In this document: piece after piece, positions 27,886 through 36,869 of the stretch
How positions within the stretch are numbered: the stretch's first letter is position 1
Layout of the letters: each line of letters opens with the position of its first letter
Source: Nitrosospira briensis C-128
Lineage (GTDB): Bacteria; Pseudomonadota; Gammaproteobacteria; Burkholderiales; Nitrosomonadaceae
DNA: 64,000 nucleotides
Direction of reading: 5' to 3'
NCBI RefSeq assembly: GCF_000619905.2
Contig: NZ_CP012371.1
Coordinates: 186,001-250,000, forward strand
Notes under the pieces: model-generated
Told to the model about the DNA's origin: nothing
The model's database searches: none
What the model saw: the letters and a program-made list of their open reading frames with translations, nothing else
Translations under genes and position numbers: made by a program

Positions 27886-28299
27886 TCATGGCATCTCGCT
27901 TATGGTCCAGTAGGCATCGATCGAACGCATGACTTCGACGAATTGCCGATAATCGACCGGCTTGGCCATATAGCCTGCCACCCCCATGTTGAAGCTGTTC
28001 ACTTTATCCTGTTGTTCCTCCGATGTAGTCAATACCACTACCGGAATACGCCTTAAATAGTCATCACTTTTCACCACGTGCAGAAACTCAATCCCGTTCA
28101 TGATAGGCATGTTCAGGTCAAGCAAGATGATGCAGGGTTTTTCGCTTTCCGGATCTCGAAGATAGCTTACCGCTTCCTCACCGTTCTCCACATGTACGAG
28201 CCGATTCGTTACGTGGATTTCCTTGAGCGCGCGTATAACCGTCATGGTGTCCACTTGATCGTCTTCCACCAGGAGAATGGGTTTGTTAGTTACTTTCAC
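27886..28299 (-). CDS. Single-domain response regulator (Rcp1-like)
   Basis: The 137-residue receiver-only protein has the acidic pair VEDDQVD, phosphorylation site CIILLDLNMPIMNG, switch Thr/Ser VVLTTS and Lys in YMAKPVD. It matches the Rcp1/CheY-like regulators paired with phytochrome-type kinases. It overlaps the kinase gene upstream by 4 bases (ATGA), so the pair is translationally coupled and this is the kinase's probable phospho-partner. Confidence 0.95.
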   Translation of the reverse strand: MKVTNKPILLVEDDQVDTMTVIRALKEIHVTNRLVHVENGEEAVSYLRDPESEKPCIILLDLNMPIMNGIEFLHVVKSDDYLRRIPVVVLTTSEEQQDKVNSFNMGVAGYMAKPVDYRQFVEVMRSIDAYWTISEMP

Positions 28300-30209
28300 G
28301 CTGCTGTTCCTTTAGTTGAGTTATCAATTGATGAAGTTTGGGGTAAGGTGAAGAAAAATGTGCTGCCCTTACCCATTGTGGACTCTACCCAGACGCTACC
28401 GCCATACATTTCCACAATTTTTTTTACCAGGGCCAAGCCGACGCCGGTGCTTTCTATACGATCCCGAGGTGCGAGCGTCTGGAATAGTTGAAAGATCCTT
28501 TCGAAATGGCGTGACTCGATACCGGGGCCATTGTCGACGACGCTGAATTTCCACTGCTCGCCTTCAGCAATACAAGTGATGCGAATCTCACCCCGGGGCT
28601 TATCCATGTATTTAATGGCGTTTGAAATCAGGTTTTGAAGTATTTGCTGTATACGGGTCGGCTCTATGACTACGGTGGGCAAGTGATTTTCCACGGTAAT
28701 ATTGATATTTGGCGGGGGGGCAAGAAGCTCGATCACATCTTCCACTACCTCACCGACATCCACCGCGACCGGTGTCTCTCTTACCCGGCCTACGCGAGAA
28801 TATTGCAAAATGCCATCGATCAAGTTTCCCATGCGGTGTACTCTGCTGACAAGAAGGCGCATATGCTCTCTGCCTTCGTCATCGAATTTGTCCACATAAT
28901 CGGTGGAAAGCCAATCCGCCAATGCACCTATGGCCCGCAGCGGCGCCTTTAGATCGTGAGAGACTACGTAGGCGAAGCTTTTCAGTTCTTCATTAGCGCT
29001 TTCCAGGTCGGCCATTAAACTGGCTTTTTGCTCCTCCACGAGCTTGCGCTCGCTGATGTCGCGCAAAATAACCACGAACATGCGGCGCTCCCCCCCCTGC
29101 ATTTCGACTACGGCAATGTCCAATGGGAACGTTGCGCCATTCCTGCGCAGCCCTGCTACTTCAGTAGTCACACCAAGCGCTCTGGAGCCTGTTTTCAAGT
29201 AATTTTCAAGATAATCGATATGCCTACCTTGACTCTGATCCTGTTGTGGGAATAGCAGCTCGATATTTTGCCCGATAATCTCGCTCTCCGGGTAACCAAA
29301 AATCCTCTCAGCGGCGGGATTGAAGGTTCTGATCACGCCCTGTTCATCAACCGATGTAACGCCGACGATCAGGTTGTTCAGTAAGGCGCGGGTATGGGCT
29401 TCGCTGTCACGAACCTGACCGATGGTATCTACCAGGCTGTCCCGCATCTCCTTCAGCGCCTGCATGAGCTGACCGATTTCATCTTTCGACCGGACCTGGA
29501 TTTCCTGCCTTAAGTTGCCTGCGGCCACACTCCGCGCAATGCTTACTACATCTTCCAGTGGCCGGAAAATGGCGCGGATGAAAACGAGGCTGAACAATGC
29601 AGCCAGCACCAGGGCCAGGACTATCGATGCAATGAGGATATTGCGAATGGTTTCGTAGCGTTTTTGTTCCTGCGTATATTTTATTTTGGTCTCATCAATT
29701 TGCAGCAAGACAAGTGCGTCAATGGTTTCGCCTACAGATGGATAGAGAGGGCGGATTTTTTCGACCAGAATCCGGTTCGCTTCACCGATTTTATTTGCAC
29801 GTAAAGCGGCTACTGCCGGCAAGATGCCTTCGGAGACATATTTCTTGTGGTCTAAAGTGAATTTATTGGCCAGCTTACTTTCCATCGGGGTCAAGTTTGT
29901 CGCAATATAAGCCTCCCAAGTTCTCGTAATCGTCCCAATATTTTTCTCGACCATTGCCGTTTTGGTCTTGATGATCTCGGGCGTCGGCATGACCAGAGCC
30001 GACGTGATGGCGAGCCGATTGTGCAGCAGAAGCGACTCGATATGCGTCACCTGGCTCAGAGGAATGGCCCTGTCATGATAAACGGTTTTCAGGCCGTCTA
30101 TCGCGCTGCTCATACCAAACAAGCCGACCACTTGAATTCCTAATACAAAGATCAGCAGGAAGGAAAGAATGAAGATCAAGCGCGATTTGATGGTCAGGTT
30201 CTTAAACAT
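28296..30209 (-). CDS. Membrane sensor histidine kinase (4HB-HAMP-PAS-HisKA-HATPase)
   Basis: The 637-residue protein has a membrane segment at about 10-32, a periplasmic four-helix bundle (33-185), a second membrane helix (about 188-212), HAMP (EDVVSIARSVAAGNL), a PAS domain (LLNNLIVGVTSVDEQGVIR), HisKA with VVSHDLKAPLRAI and HATPase (LISNAIKYMDK, STGVGLALVKKIVEMYGG). The KAPLRAI style of H-box is typical of phytochrome-like kinases that act with Rcp1-type regulators, consistent with the next gene. The stimulus is unknown. Confidence 0.94.
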   Translation of the reverse strand: MFKNLTIKSRLIFILSFLLIFVLGIQVVGLFGMSSAIDGLKTVYHDRAIPLSQVTHIESLLLHNRLAITSALVMPTPEIIKTKTAMVEKNIGTITRTWEAYIATNLTPMESKLANKFTLDHKKYVSEGILPAVAALRANKIGEANRILVEKIRPLYPSVGETIDALVLLQIDETKIKYTQEQKRYETIRNILIASIVLALVLAALFSLVFIRAIFRPLEDVVSIARSVAAGNLRQEIQVRSKDEIGQLMQALKEMRDSLVDTIGQVRDSEAHTRALLNNLIVGVTSVDEQGVIRTFNPAAERIFGYPESEIIGQNIELLFPQQDQSQGRHIDYLENYLKTGSRALGVTTEVAGLRRNGATFPLDIAVVEMQGGERRMFVVILRDISERKLVEEQKASLMADLESANEELKSFAYVVSHDLKAPLRAIGALADWLSTDYVDKFDDEGREHMRLLVSRVHRMGNLIDGILQYSRVGRVRETPVAVDVGEVVEDVIELLAPPPNINITVENHLPTVVIEPTRIQQILQNLISNAIKYMDKPRGEIRITCIAEGEQWKFSVVDNGPGIESRHFERIFQLFQTLAPRDRIESTGVGLALVKKIVEMYGGSVWVESTMGKGSTFFFTLPQTSSIDNSTKGTAA

Positions 30210-30249
30210 ATTGACCCGGATTACTCAAAAAGGAAAACATCTTATCTTT

Positions 30250-30285
30250 CGTCATGTACCAAAGACTTTGGTCTTGTCCCGAAGT
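30250..30285. promoter_or_regulatory. Palindromes upstream of the kinase operon
   Basis: CCAAAGACTTTGG near 30258 is a perfect odd palindrome, and part of it recurs at once as GAAGTCTTTGA. It lies about 45 bases upstream of the kinase start (minus strand). It is a possible operator; no binding protein can be named. Confidence 0.35.
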
Positions 30286-30656
30286 CTTTGATATTACCTG
30301 TATGAGCCGAAAGTGAAAAATATCTTTTAATTTAATTTAACAAATGCCTCGTTGTTCAGTGATAACGACGGGGCCGAGTAGAGCTAAAAAATTATTATTT
30401 TGATAAAAAAGCAGAATAGCCTCCAAATCTCTGACATCGTTTAAATAGCCCATTAATCGGCTTGCACCGACTCAAGCTGTAGCTGTCCATCAACCGTCAC
30501 CCCTACCACACGGCCTATTGAGCGACGATTGCCGATATGTACAATTCCATTAGCTCTTCGCACCTCGATACACAGTCATGTTCGTAGACATTCGCCCTTT
30601 CTATTGCGGTATCCGTAACGCCTCGCAGTTCAATCGTCTTAAAGGAGGTAACAATC
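30286..30656. other. Divergent promoter region, no gene
   Basis: AT-rich at 30315-30420. It presumably holds the promoters of the kinase operon and of the CHRD gene. No coding frame was seen. Confidence 0.4.
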
Positions 30657-31247
30657 ATGAAACTCAAAACCTTATTTGCAGGAGGTCTTCTGGCGGCGAC
30701 AATAGCCGTTCCCGCTGCCGCTGATCAGGTATTTTACCAAGCCAGGCTTGATGGCCCCAGCGAGGCTCCGCCTAATGCTTCTCCCGGTACCGGCATGGCA
30801 ATGGTCAGCATAGACACCGATCTTCGCACAATGCACATTCATGAAAGCTTCAGTGGGCTCATGGCAGATACCACAGTTTCACATATCCATTGCTGCACCA
30901 CTGCACCAAACAGCGGCACCGCAGGCGTGGCAACCGCAATCCCCACATTTCCGGATTTTCCGTCTGGTGTGAGGGAGGGCGTCTATGACCATACCTTTGA
31001 TATGAAAGATGCATCGAATTATAACCCTGCTTTCGTCGCGGCCAATGGAAATAACGTTGATGGTGCATTCAGTGCGCTGCTGACAGGGCTGAATACCGGC
31101 GGCGCCTATTCAAATATCCATAGCACCATGTTTCCAATGGGCGAGATACGCGGTTTCCTTGCGCCCGTACCCGAACCCGAGACCTATGCGATGCTACTTG
31201 CCGGTCTTGCCATAATAAGTGCGGTCGCACGGCGCCGTCGTGCTTGA
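30657..31247 (+). CDS. CHRD-domain protein with PEP-CTERM sorting signal
   Basis: A strong site, AAAGGAGGTAAC, precedes ATG 30657. The 196-residue protein has a signal peptide (KTLFAGGLLAATIAVPAAA), a CHRD domain (YQARLDGPSEAPPNASPGTG, SHIHCCTTAP, NIHSTMFPMGEIRGFL) and a C-terminal PEP-CTERM tail (VPEPETYAMLLAGLAII plus ARRRRA). The tail is recognised by exosortase in bacteria that make extracellular polysaccharide, so the product is probably surface-sorted or secreted. CHRD function is not known in bacteria. Regulation may be strong and separate, as the gene has its own terminator. Confidence 0.93.
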   Translation: MKLKTLFAGGLLAATIAVPAAADQVFYQARLDGPSEAPPNASPGTGMAMVSIDTDLRTMHIHESFSGLMADTTVSHIHCCTTAPNSGTAGVATAIPTFPDFPSGVREGVYDHTFDMKDASNYNPAFVAANGNNVDGAFSALLTGLNTGGAYSNIHSTMFPMGEIRGFLAPVPEPETYAMLLAGLAIISAVARRRRA

Positions 31248-31269
31248 CCCGAACTCGTACTTCAGCAAC

Positions 31270-31303
31270 ATACTGACAGGGGGCCTTCGTGCCCCTTGTT
31301 TTT
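31270..31303 (+). terminator. Intrinsic terminator after the CHRD gene
   Basis: AGGGGGCCTTCGTGCCCCTT hairpin followed by an 8-T run. Confidence 0.8.
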
Positions 31304-31669
31304 TTTGCATCATCAAGCCTGACTTCATGCTCGTCTACGATATTGGTCCTTGTCGGGTGGCATTGCGCCAGCTCGACCAATTAGAGATTACTGGATTCCT
31401 GCAGGCTTTTAATAAGCAGTGGCGTTCGTCGTCCGAGAGAAATCTTACACGACCCGGTGTGGCGTGCCTTGGAACACTATTCAATATTGCTGGGTTCCTA
31501 AAACCCTTGGGGCAGTGGAAGCGTACAATGCGATAAAACGGAGAACAGAAGCAAATAGAGAATCCCAACTCATACGCTAATATCAACATTGAGCGCCCGC
31601 TTCGAGAAGAATAAACCACCCATTCCGCATTTGTATGAACGCACATATTTCACCTATCCCCACTAGATA
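31304..31669. other. Intergenic, no gene seen
   Basis: No start-supported frame on either strand. It probably contains the promoter of the marC-like gene near its right end. Confidence 0.35.
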
Positions 31670-32305
31670 ATGCTTTCAATTTTGGCTCTAACCATCAAGA
31701 AAACCATCACGCTGTTCGTGCTGATGGGGCCTGTTTCCATGATCCCGGTTTTTCTCGCCGCTACGGAGGGTTTTGATTTACGCAGCAAGGGCCGCTTTGC
31801 CAGAACTATCGGGTTGAGCGTCACGGTGGCGTTGCTGGTGGCAACATTTCTGGGGATGCCTATTTTAGGATTGCTCGGCGTATCGCTGGGGGCGATGCAG
31901 GTTGGCGGCGGAGTTATTGTCTTGTTGCTGGCAATAGCAATGGTTCTTGGGAAAGAATCAACCTTCAAGGGATCGCCCAGTATTGCTAATGAAGATGGGG
32001 TTCAGGAAGCCGCAATCGTTCCTCTGGCTGTGCCACTGCTGGCCGGTCCGGCGGCATTCAGCTATGTCATGGGAAATAGTGCATGGCATACCTCTGCCGA
32101 TCTGATTCATGTGGTGGTGCCTATCCTTATCGTAGGCATCGTGTGCTGGATAACTTTTTATATGGCTTGTCAGGCGGAAAAGAAGATTCGCCAATCCACT
32201 TTGGATGTAATACAGCGCGTCGGCGGATTCATCCTTGCGGCGATGGCCATAGAAATGATGGCCACCGGATTACGTGGACTATTTCCGATGCTTGCTCCAG
32301 CGTAG
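31670..32305 (+). CDS. MarC-family integral membrane protein
   Basis: The 211-residue protein has six hydrophobic segments and the MarC pattern: ITLFVLMGPVSMIPVFLAAT in helix 1, LGVSLGAMQVGGGVIVLLLA, and AIVPLAVPLLAGPAAFSYVM in the second half. MarC proteins were once thought to confer antibiotic resistance; a transport role is suspected but unproven. It lies 31 bases upstream of a lipoprotein gene on the same strand and may be cotranscribed with it. Confidence 0.9.
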   Translation: MLSILALTIKKTITLFVLMGPVSMIPVFLAATEGFDLRSKGRFARTIGLSVTVALLVATFLGMPILGLLGVSLGAMQVGGGVIVLLLAIAMVLGKESTFKGSPSIANEDGVQEAAIVPLAVPLLAGPAAFSYVMGNSAWHTSADLIHVVVPILIVGIVCWITFYMACQAEKKIRQSTLDVIQRVGGFILAAMAIEMMATGLRGLFPMLAPA

Positions 32306-32336
32306 TGTCAAAATGCTTATTGGATAAGAGCCTCGA

Positions 32337-33254
32337 ATGCCGCGTGCCATGACTACATCTTCTTTGAAGTTGCCGGTTATCGCCGTGCTGATTTTGGTGC
32401 TATCCACGTTTGCGGGATGCAGCGTAGTCCGTTTTGGTTATAACCAGGCAAATCATTTGACTTACTGGTGGCTTGACCGGTTTGTCGATTTCAACGATAT
32501 GCAGAAACCGCGAGCCCGTGAAGCACTCGCGAAATGGTTTGCCTGGCATCGGCGTGCGCACTTGCCTAGGTACGCCGATTTACTTGCAAACTCGCAGAAT
32601 CTCGTACTGGAAGATATTACGGCCGAGCGTACATGTGGTTTGTGGACTGACTTGCGCGGATTTATGGACAGCGCTTTCGATCGCGCCCTGCCAATGACGG
32701 CTGAAATAATGTTAACGCTGACGCCACAGCAGATACAGAATATAGAGCTGCGATACGCCGAAATTAATGAGGAGTTTCACGACGAACACCTTCAGGGCGA
32801 TGCGTCGCGGCGTCTCAAGAAATCAATCAAGCGCACAGCTGAGCGAGCTGAATTCTTCTACGGCAACCTCGACAACGCGCAACAAGAGCTTATTACGCGG
32901 TGGGTGACACTCTCACCCTATGAAGTCAATATCTGGAATACCGAGCGCCATCGGCGCCAGCAGGATCTTGTGCAGCTACTGCGGCGGTTGAACGCGGATA
33001 AGTCGAGCCAGGATAAGGCACAAATGGCGCTCCGGGCTTATGTGGAACGTATTTATAGCTCGCCGAGTGATGACTACAGGAAGTACGCAGAGCAAGTGTG
33101 GGTTTATAACTGCGCATTTGTGGCAAATCTCCATAACGCGACGACCGCAGCACAGCGAAAACATGCCATGAAGAAACTCAAAGACTGGGAGTCCGAGATT
33201 CGCGTGCTTGTATCGTCTGCAGAAACAGTCGGGCTCGGCCCATCCTTTCCATGA
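32337..33254 (+). CDS. DUF6279-type lipoprotein
   Basis: The 305-residue protein has a signal with lipobox TFAGC (Cys28), followed by SVVRFGYNQANHLTYWWLD, the recognisable start of the DUF6279 family. The rest is helical and rich in Arg, Glu and Trp (WLDRFVDFNDMQKPRAREAL). It is probably anchored to an envelope membrane facing the periplasm. Function is unknown. Confidence 0.85.
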   Translation: MPRAMTTSSLKLPVIAVLILVLSTFAGCSVVRFGYNQANHLTYWWLDRFVDFNDMQKPRAREALAKWFAWHRRAHLPRYADLLANSQNLVLEDITAERTCGLWTDLRGFMDSAFDRALPMTAEIMLTLTPQQIQNIELRYAEINEEFHDEHLQGDASRRLKKSIKRTAERAEFFYGNLDNAQQELITRWVTLSPYEVNIWNTERHRRQQDLVQLLRRLNADKSSQDKAQMALRAYVERIYSSPSDDYRKYAEQVWVYNCAFVANLHNATTAAQRKHAMKKLKDWESEIRVLVSSAETVGLGPSFP

Positions 33255-33319
33255 GGTCATAAAGTTTTGCCGGGTCGAATCTTCACCTCCGTAAAATGTA
33301 AATATCTCTAACTCATGAA

Positions 33320-34723
33320 TTAATTTGCTTGCGGCCCAAGCAAAATGACGCTGACTTGCTTCCCCAGGGTCTTTAGCAGCAATTTGTAGGTATCCAGATC
33401 GAACTTCATGGCGGAGCGGACATTCAGCATCTCATCCAGATCGCATTCGTTGTCCACTGTTCCCAGGTGGCACCAGTAGTTAAAGACATGCAGTTGTGCG
33501 CGTCCGGACGATTTGCAGTATTCGCGAATGCCGATCTGTCCCGGATAAGGCCATGACTTGAGCCTGAGCGAAATCAGCGCCTGTTTCAGCCGCAGAAAAT
33601 GCAGCTCAGGCGCTTCTCTACCGGCGCAGACTCCGTTGCAGCGTTTGAGCTGATGGGAAAAACAGGCCCCATGCCCTTTTTCCAGGCCCACGAGCCGGGG
33701 ACACAGCCTGTTTTCTCGGATCATTTCGCGCAGCGCATCGACCGCCTTCGTTTTCGAGCGGAACAGCCCATATAAATGTTCGAACACTTCGGGGCGGATG
33801 TCCTCTTCCGTTACGATATTGACCAGCGGGATCTTGCCCGGCCCATCGGCCACCGCCAGGGAAAAGAGCGTGCAGGAACGTCGCAGCCGTTTGTTGTGTA
33901 TCGGCTGGTGTTCCTTGATCAATCTTGATTCCAGGAGAAGGGCCCCCAGCTCTCCGGCTGTTTCCGTCCATTCGACCCGCTCGACCTCCTGAGCAATGCG
34001 CATATCGCCGGAAGAGGCATGATCATTGCTGAAATGGGACATCACCCGGGATCTTAGCGTAACGCTCTTGCCGATATAGAGGGGAAGGTCATTTTTACCG
34101 TAGAAGAAATAGACGCCGGGGCTGTCGGGAATACGGTCAACCATCGCCGCATCCAGTCTTGCGGGTAGGCTGGGATCTTTCAGCAACGCACTGGCCGCGT
34201 CAAGCAACTGCCTTGAACCCAGTTCGCGCCGGGCTACCTCCAAATAGGCCACCACCAGTTCCACATCACCCATCGCCCGGTGGCGCACATCGGTATGGAG
34301 CCCATGACGCTGCACAATGGCATCCAGCCCGTGACCCTTGTGTTGGGGATAGAGCTTGCGCGAGAGCCGGACGGTGCATAATACCCGATGCTGGAGCAGG
34401 GCGCCCATGCGCCGGTATTCGTTCTTGAGGAAACCGTAGTCGAAGCGGACGTTATGCGCGGCCAGCACCGCCCCCTCAAGAAAACTGTAGAGTTTGTGCG
34501 CGACTTCTTCAAATGACGGTGCATCCTGCACCATTCCATTGCTGATGCCGGTTAGGCGAGTGATGAAAGGTGGAATGGGCATGCCTGGATTGACCAGCGT
34601 TTCCCAGCGGTCGCTTTCCATTCCCTCTTCGAAGCGGATGAGCGCAATTTCGATAATGCGGTCATGCAGGGGCGTGGTGCCCGTGGTTTCCAGGTCAAGA
34701 ATGACGTAGGGGAAAGGAAGCAC
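33320..34723 (-). CDS. DnaQ-like exonuclease fused to GIY-YIG (UvrC/Cho-like) nuclease
   Basis: The 467-residue protein has an N-terminal DEDDh 3'-5' exonuclease domain (YVILDLETTGTTP, LAAHNVRFDYGFL, HRAMGDVELVVAYL, residues about 5-165) and a GIY-YIG nuclease (DSPGVYFFYGKNDLPLYIGKS, about 203-285), with a UvrC-like Cys region (HGACFSHQLKRCNGVCAGRE). It lacks the UvrC C-terminal nuclease, so it resembles Cho-type single-incision enzymes with added proofreading-like exonuclease. It probably acts as a backup in nucleotide-excision repair. It abuts the HU pseudogene downstream of the island boundary. Confidence 0.9.
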   Translation of the reverse strand: MLPFPYVILDLETTGTTPLHDRIIEIALIRFEEGMESDRWETLVNPGMPIPPFITRLTGISNGMVQDAPSFEEVAHKLYSFLEGAVLAAHNVRFDYGFLKNEYRRMGALLQHRVLCTVRLSRKLYPQHKGHGLDAIVQRHGLHTDVRHRAMGDVELVVAYLEVARRELGSRQLLDAASALLKDPSLPARLDAAMVDRIPDSPGVYFFYGKNDLPLYIGKSVTLRSRVMSHFSNDHASSGDMRIAQEVERVEWTETAGELGALLLESRLIKEHQPIHNKRLRRSCTLFSLAVADGPGKIPLVNIVTEEDIRPEVFEHLYGLFRSKTKAVDALREMIRENRLCPRLVGLEKGHGACFSHQLKRCNGVCAGREAPELHFLRLKQALISLRLKSWPYPGQIGIREYCKSSGRAQLHVFNYWCHLGTVDNECDLDEMLNVRSAMKFDLDTYKLLLKTLGKQVSVILLGPQAN

Positions 34724-34725
34724 CG

Positions 34726-35571
34726 CTAATAATACCCAGGCGCAGGGACGGGCGAGGAAGAGAAGCGATCCATTTTATCCACCATTGACAGCTGCTTTAA
34801 GCGCGGCGCCTGGCTTGAATCCGGCACTTTTGCTGCGGCAATCTTCAGTTCTTCGCCGGTCTTTGGATTACGGCCGATGCGCGCGGCGCAGCTGCGCACT
34901 TCGAAGGTGCCGAATCCCAGCAGCGAGAGGGAATTGCCCTTTTTGCAGGACCTCGACAATGATACGGTAAACACCCCCCACGGCACGGGCCGCATCGGCC
35001 TTGCACCAGCGGGTTTAAACCGTTTCCATCGCGCAACTTGCGGCTTGTCCCCTGATTTCGCGTTGCGGATTTCAATAGCGGATAAGAGCTCAGAGACCAT
35101 GACGGGTAAAATAGGGGCCGCCATCTTTCTCGGAAAATCGCGGGTTAATTTACTATCATCTTCATCTAGGGAACGAGCAATACCACTGATTATTTCTTCA
35201 ATTGGCGGTAATAATTGATGCCATATTGATCGGAGAATTTCTGATCTAGTTTCTATTCTTGCTTTTAAATCAGGATGTAAGAATCTCTTCAACTCTAGAT
35301 CGTATTCTCTGGGAATTAACGCGCTGTAATAATTAAAAGCTTGTCTCTTTTCCCCTTGGTATTTCTGTAGCAACCGGGAAAGCTTTTTTGCGTGGTTTAC
35401 GATTTCTTTAAAGTCTTCATACCTGTCCGCAGAGGCGGATTTTGATGATTTATCCCAGTTTTGAATATCCATCAAGAAATTACCGATAATCCCCCCTCGA
35501 GCTGCGATTGGGGTTGGGTAATTTTGTTCCTCTATCCATTCCCAAACGGATATCATTTCCCGACGAACCAA
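34726..35571 (-). CDS. Chimeric ORF: unknown N-terminal domain fused to a broken HU gene
   Basis: The 281-residue frame is a fusion. Residues about 1-180 ([39 protein letters not shown]) are an AT-rich-encoded helical protein of unknown family. After about position 35003 the DNA is a decayed HU gene, and the frame catches its core ([36 protein letters not shown]). The natural end of the N-terminal protein is lost. It is likely that insertion or deletion at the island edge fused the two. Whether the chimera is made is unknown. Confidence 0.5.
   Translation of the reverse strand: MVRREMISVWEWIEEQNYPTPIAARGGIIGNFLMDIQNWDKSSKSASADRYEDFKEIVNHAKKLSRLLQKYQGEKRQAFNYYSALIPREYDLELKRFLHPDLKARIETRSEILRSIWHQLLPPIEEIISGIARSLDEDDSKLTRDFPRKMAAPILPVMVSELLSAIEIRNAKSGDKPQVARWKRFKPAGARPMRPVPWGVFTVSLSRSCKKGNSLSLLGFGTFEVRSCAARIGRNPKTGEELKIAAAKVPDSSQAPRLKQLSMVDKMDRFSSSPVPAPGYY
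34775..35003 (-). pseudogene. HU-family DNA-binding protein, decapitated and frameshifted
   Basis: Read across frames the minus strand gives [19 protein letters not shown], then [36 protein letters not shown], and finally [15 protein letters not shown]-stop. This is HU from about residue 19 to its end. The first 18 or so residues are missing, an extra C near 34946 breaks the frame before KKG, and another shift occurs after AAAKV. The point where HU homology stops (about 35003) is the left boundary of the foreign segment. Confidence 0.8.
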
Positions 35572-35592
35572 AATTCTTTCGAGAATGTTGAT

Positions 35593-35763
35593 TTATAGTG
35601 TTAAAGATTTTTCAAAATCTGCCCAGCATCGGTAACCCTCCTTTTTTGCATATCTCTCCAGATCGCTTTTAGCATGGTCTTGTGGCTGGAAATTATTCCT
35701 TGATTTACATAATTCTGAATGTATTTGCGCTACAGTCGCAGGCGCCCAATGTGGGTATTTCAT
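35593..35763 (-). CDS. Small hypothetical protein (56 aa)
   Basis: The ATG at 35763 has AAGGAGCGCT upstream. The product (MKYPHWAPATVAQIHSELCK...YRCWADFEKSL) is a hydrophilic helical protein. It follows the Cro-like regulator gene on the same strand, 98 bases away, and belongs to the element's leftward transcript. Family is not recognised. Confidence 0.5.
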   Translation of the reverse strand: MKYPHWAPATVAQIHSELCKSRNNFQPQDHAKSDLERYAKKEGYRCWADFEKSLTL

Positions 35764-35861
35764 AGCGCTCCTTCGAAGCGTATCCTTCAATAAGGATGCC
35801 ACCCCAGGCGGTGAAGGTTTCCGCTTTTCGCCCCGTCAGGCTAGAGGTGGCTGTAACTTGG

Positions 35862-36191
35862 CTACAGGGCAGCCTTCCCCATGGCCAGCGTGGTCGCCAT
35901 AAACGCGGAAAATTCGGGATGCGCCTTAACGGCGCTTTTCTCGATGTCATCAAGCGAATATTGATATCTGGTTTTGTCGAAATACACTTCTCCCTCCTCC
36001 GCGAGTTCAATGAGGTCATCTACCAAATCTCTTGCTTTGATGAATGCTTCGGGGCGAAGCTCGCGAATTTCGTACTGACGAAGCTTGGGAACTTCGTCGC
36101 CCCACAGATACACGGCCTGTACAGTTATACCGAGTGCAGCGGCTAACTCAGCAACGCTCCCAAAGAGTGAAATGGCAAAAGTAGTTTTCAT
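35862..36191 (-). CDS. Cro-like phage regulator
   Basis: The 109-residue protein has an N-terminal helix-turn-helix (MKTTFAISLFGSVAELAAAL GITVQAVYLWG, given in two parts), as in Cro/YdaS-type repressors where the scanned helix ends with a Trp. The C-terminal half is acidic. It is divergent from a second HTH protein at 36252 with two operator-like repeats between them, the classic lysogeny switch layout. It implies that the island began as a temperate phage. Confidence 0.75.
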   Translation of the reverse strand: MKTTFAISLFGSVAELAAALGITVQAVYLWGDEVPKLRQYEIRELRPEAFIKARDLVDDLIELAEEGEVYFDKTRYQYSLDDIEKSAVKAHPEFSAFMATTLAMGKAAL

Positions 36192-36201
36192 AGGCAGAAT
36201 T

Positions 36202-36240
36202 AAAGTATGCTTTAATTCTAGGTGTCAAGTACGCTTTAAT
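36202..36240. promoter_or_regulatory. Paired operators in the Cro/CI-like divergent promoter
   Basis: AAAGTATGCTTTAAT at 36202-36216 and CAAGTACGCTTTAAT at 36226-36240 are direct repeats 24 bases apart, each near-palindromic (TTAAAGTATGCTTTAA). They lie between the divergent regulator genes and are the likely sites for one or both proteins. Confidence 0.65.
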
Positions 36241-36251
36241 GGATCAGTCGT

Positions 36252-36869
36252 ATGATTACGGTTATGAGTACATTAGAAGAACGAGTCTTGGAGGCAATTG
36301 AGGCAACAAACCTGCCGGTGCCTGCATTAGCTAAGAGGGTAGGGGTTACCGTTCAGGCTATTTACGACTGGAAGAGGGGGTTATCCCTCGGAGATATGAA
36401 AGCGAGGTTTCTGTATGAAGGAAAAGGGGTTAAGAAAAAAATGTTGACCCAAGGTCAGGTGAGAATCCTCCAGATAGCCGAGCACATGGAAGATGGGGCC
36501 AGGGAAAATTGGATAGCCATCGGTACATTCCTCGCATCGGTTAACCCTATTTCCAACACCGTTGACACTATTCCAGCTCGGCTATCAGAATTGAAGACGC
36601 CTGAGCGTCGCACTGGGGCCGGGGAAGGGCCCCAAGGCGCGCGCGCAAGGGTATGGCATGGGCGAAACGATAAGGAGCGGCGACCTACTTCCGGACAATT
36701 ATTCTACGGAGAAAAGGAAAAAAGATGGAAACTCCATTTAAGCTTGTTCAGAACAAAATATCGCACGACACCGTCCAACCCGCCAAAACCATCGTGGCAG
36801 ATGCGGAGAGTGGAGATTGCATTGGTTTCGCAATTACCGCGATGTACAGACATGGGAATTACACCGTGA
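36252..36869 (+). CDS. CI-like HTH phage regulator, C-terminus doubtful
   Basis: Residues 1-70 (STLEERVLEAIEATNLPVPA LAKRVGVTVQAIYDWKRG, split here) form a good helix-turn-helix. The frame continues to 205 residues but its last 145 bases lie over the next gene in another frame, and the tail (RRTGAGEGPQGARARVWHG) does not look like a natural dimerisation domain. A frameshift has probably replaced the true C-terminus. ATG 36252 or 36264 could be the start. It is divergent from the Cro-like gene. Confidence 0.6.
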   Translation: MITVMSTLEERVLEAIEATNLPVPALAKRVGVTVQAIYDWKRGLSLGDMKARFLYEGKGVKKKMLTQGQVRILQIAEHMEDGARENWIAIGTFLASVNPISNTVDTIPARLSELKTPERRTGAGEGPQGARARVWHGRNDKERRPTSGQLFYGEKEKRWKLHLSLFRTKYRTTPSNPPKPSWQMRRVEIALVSQLPRCTDMGITP

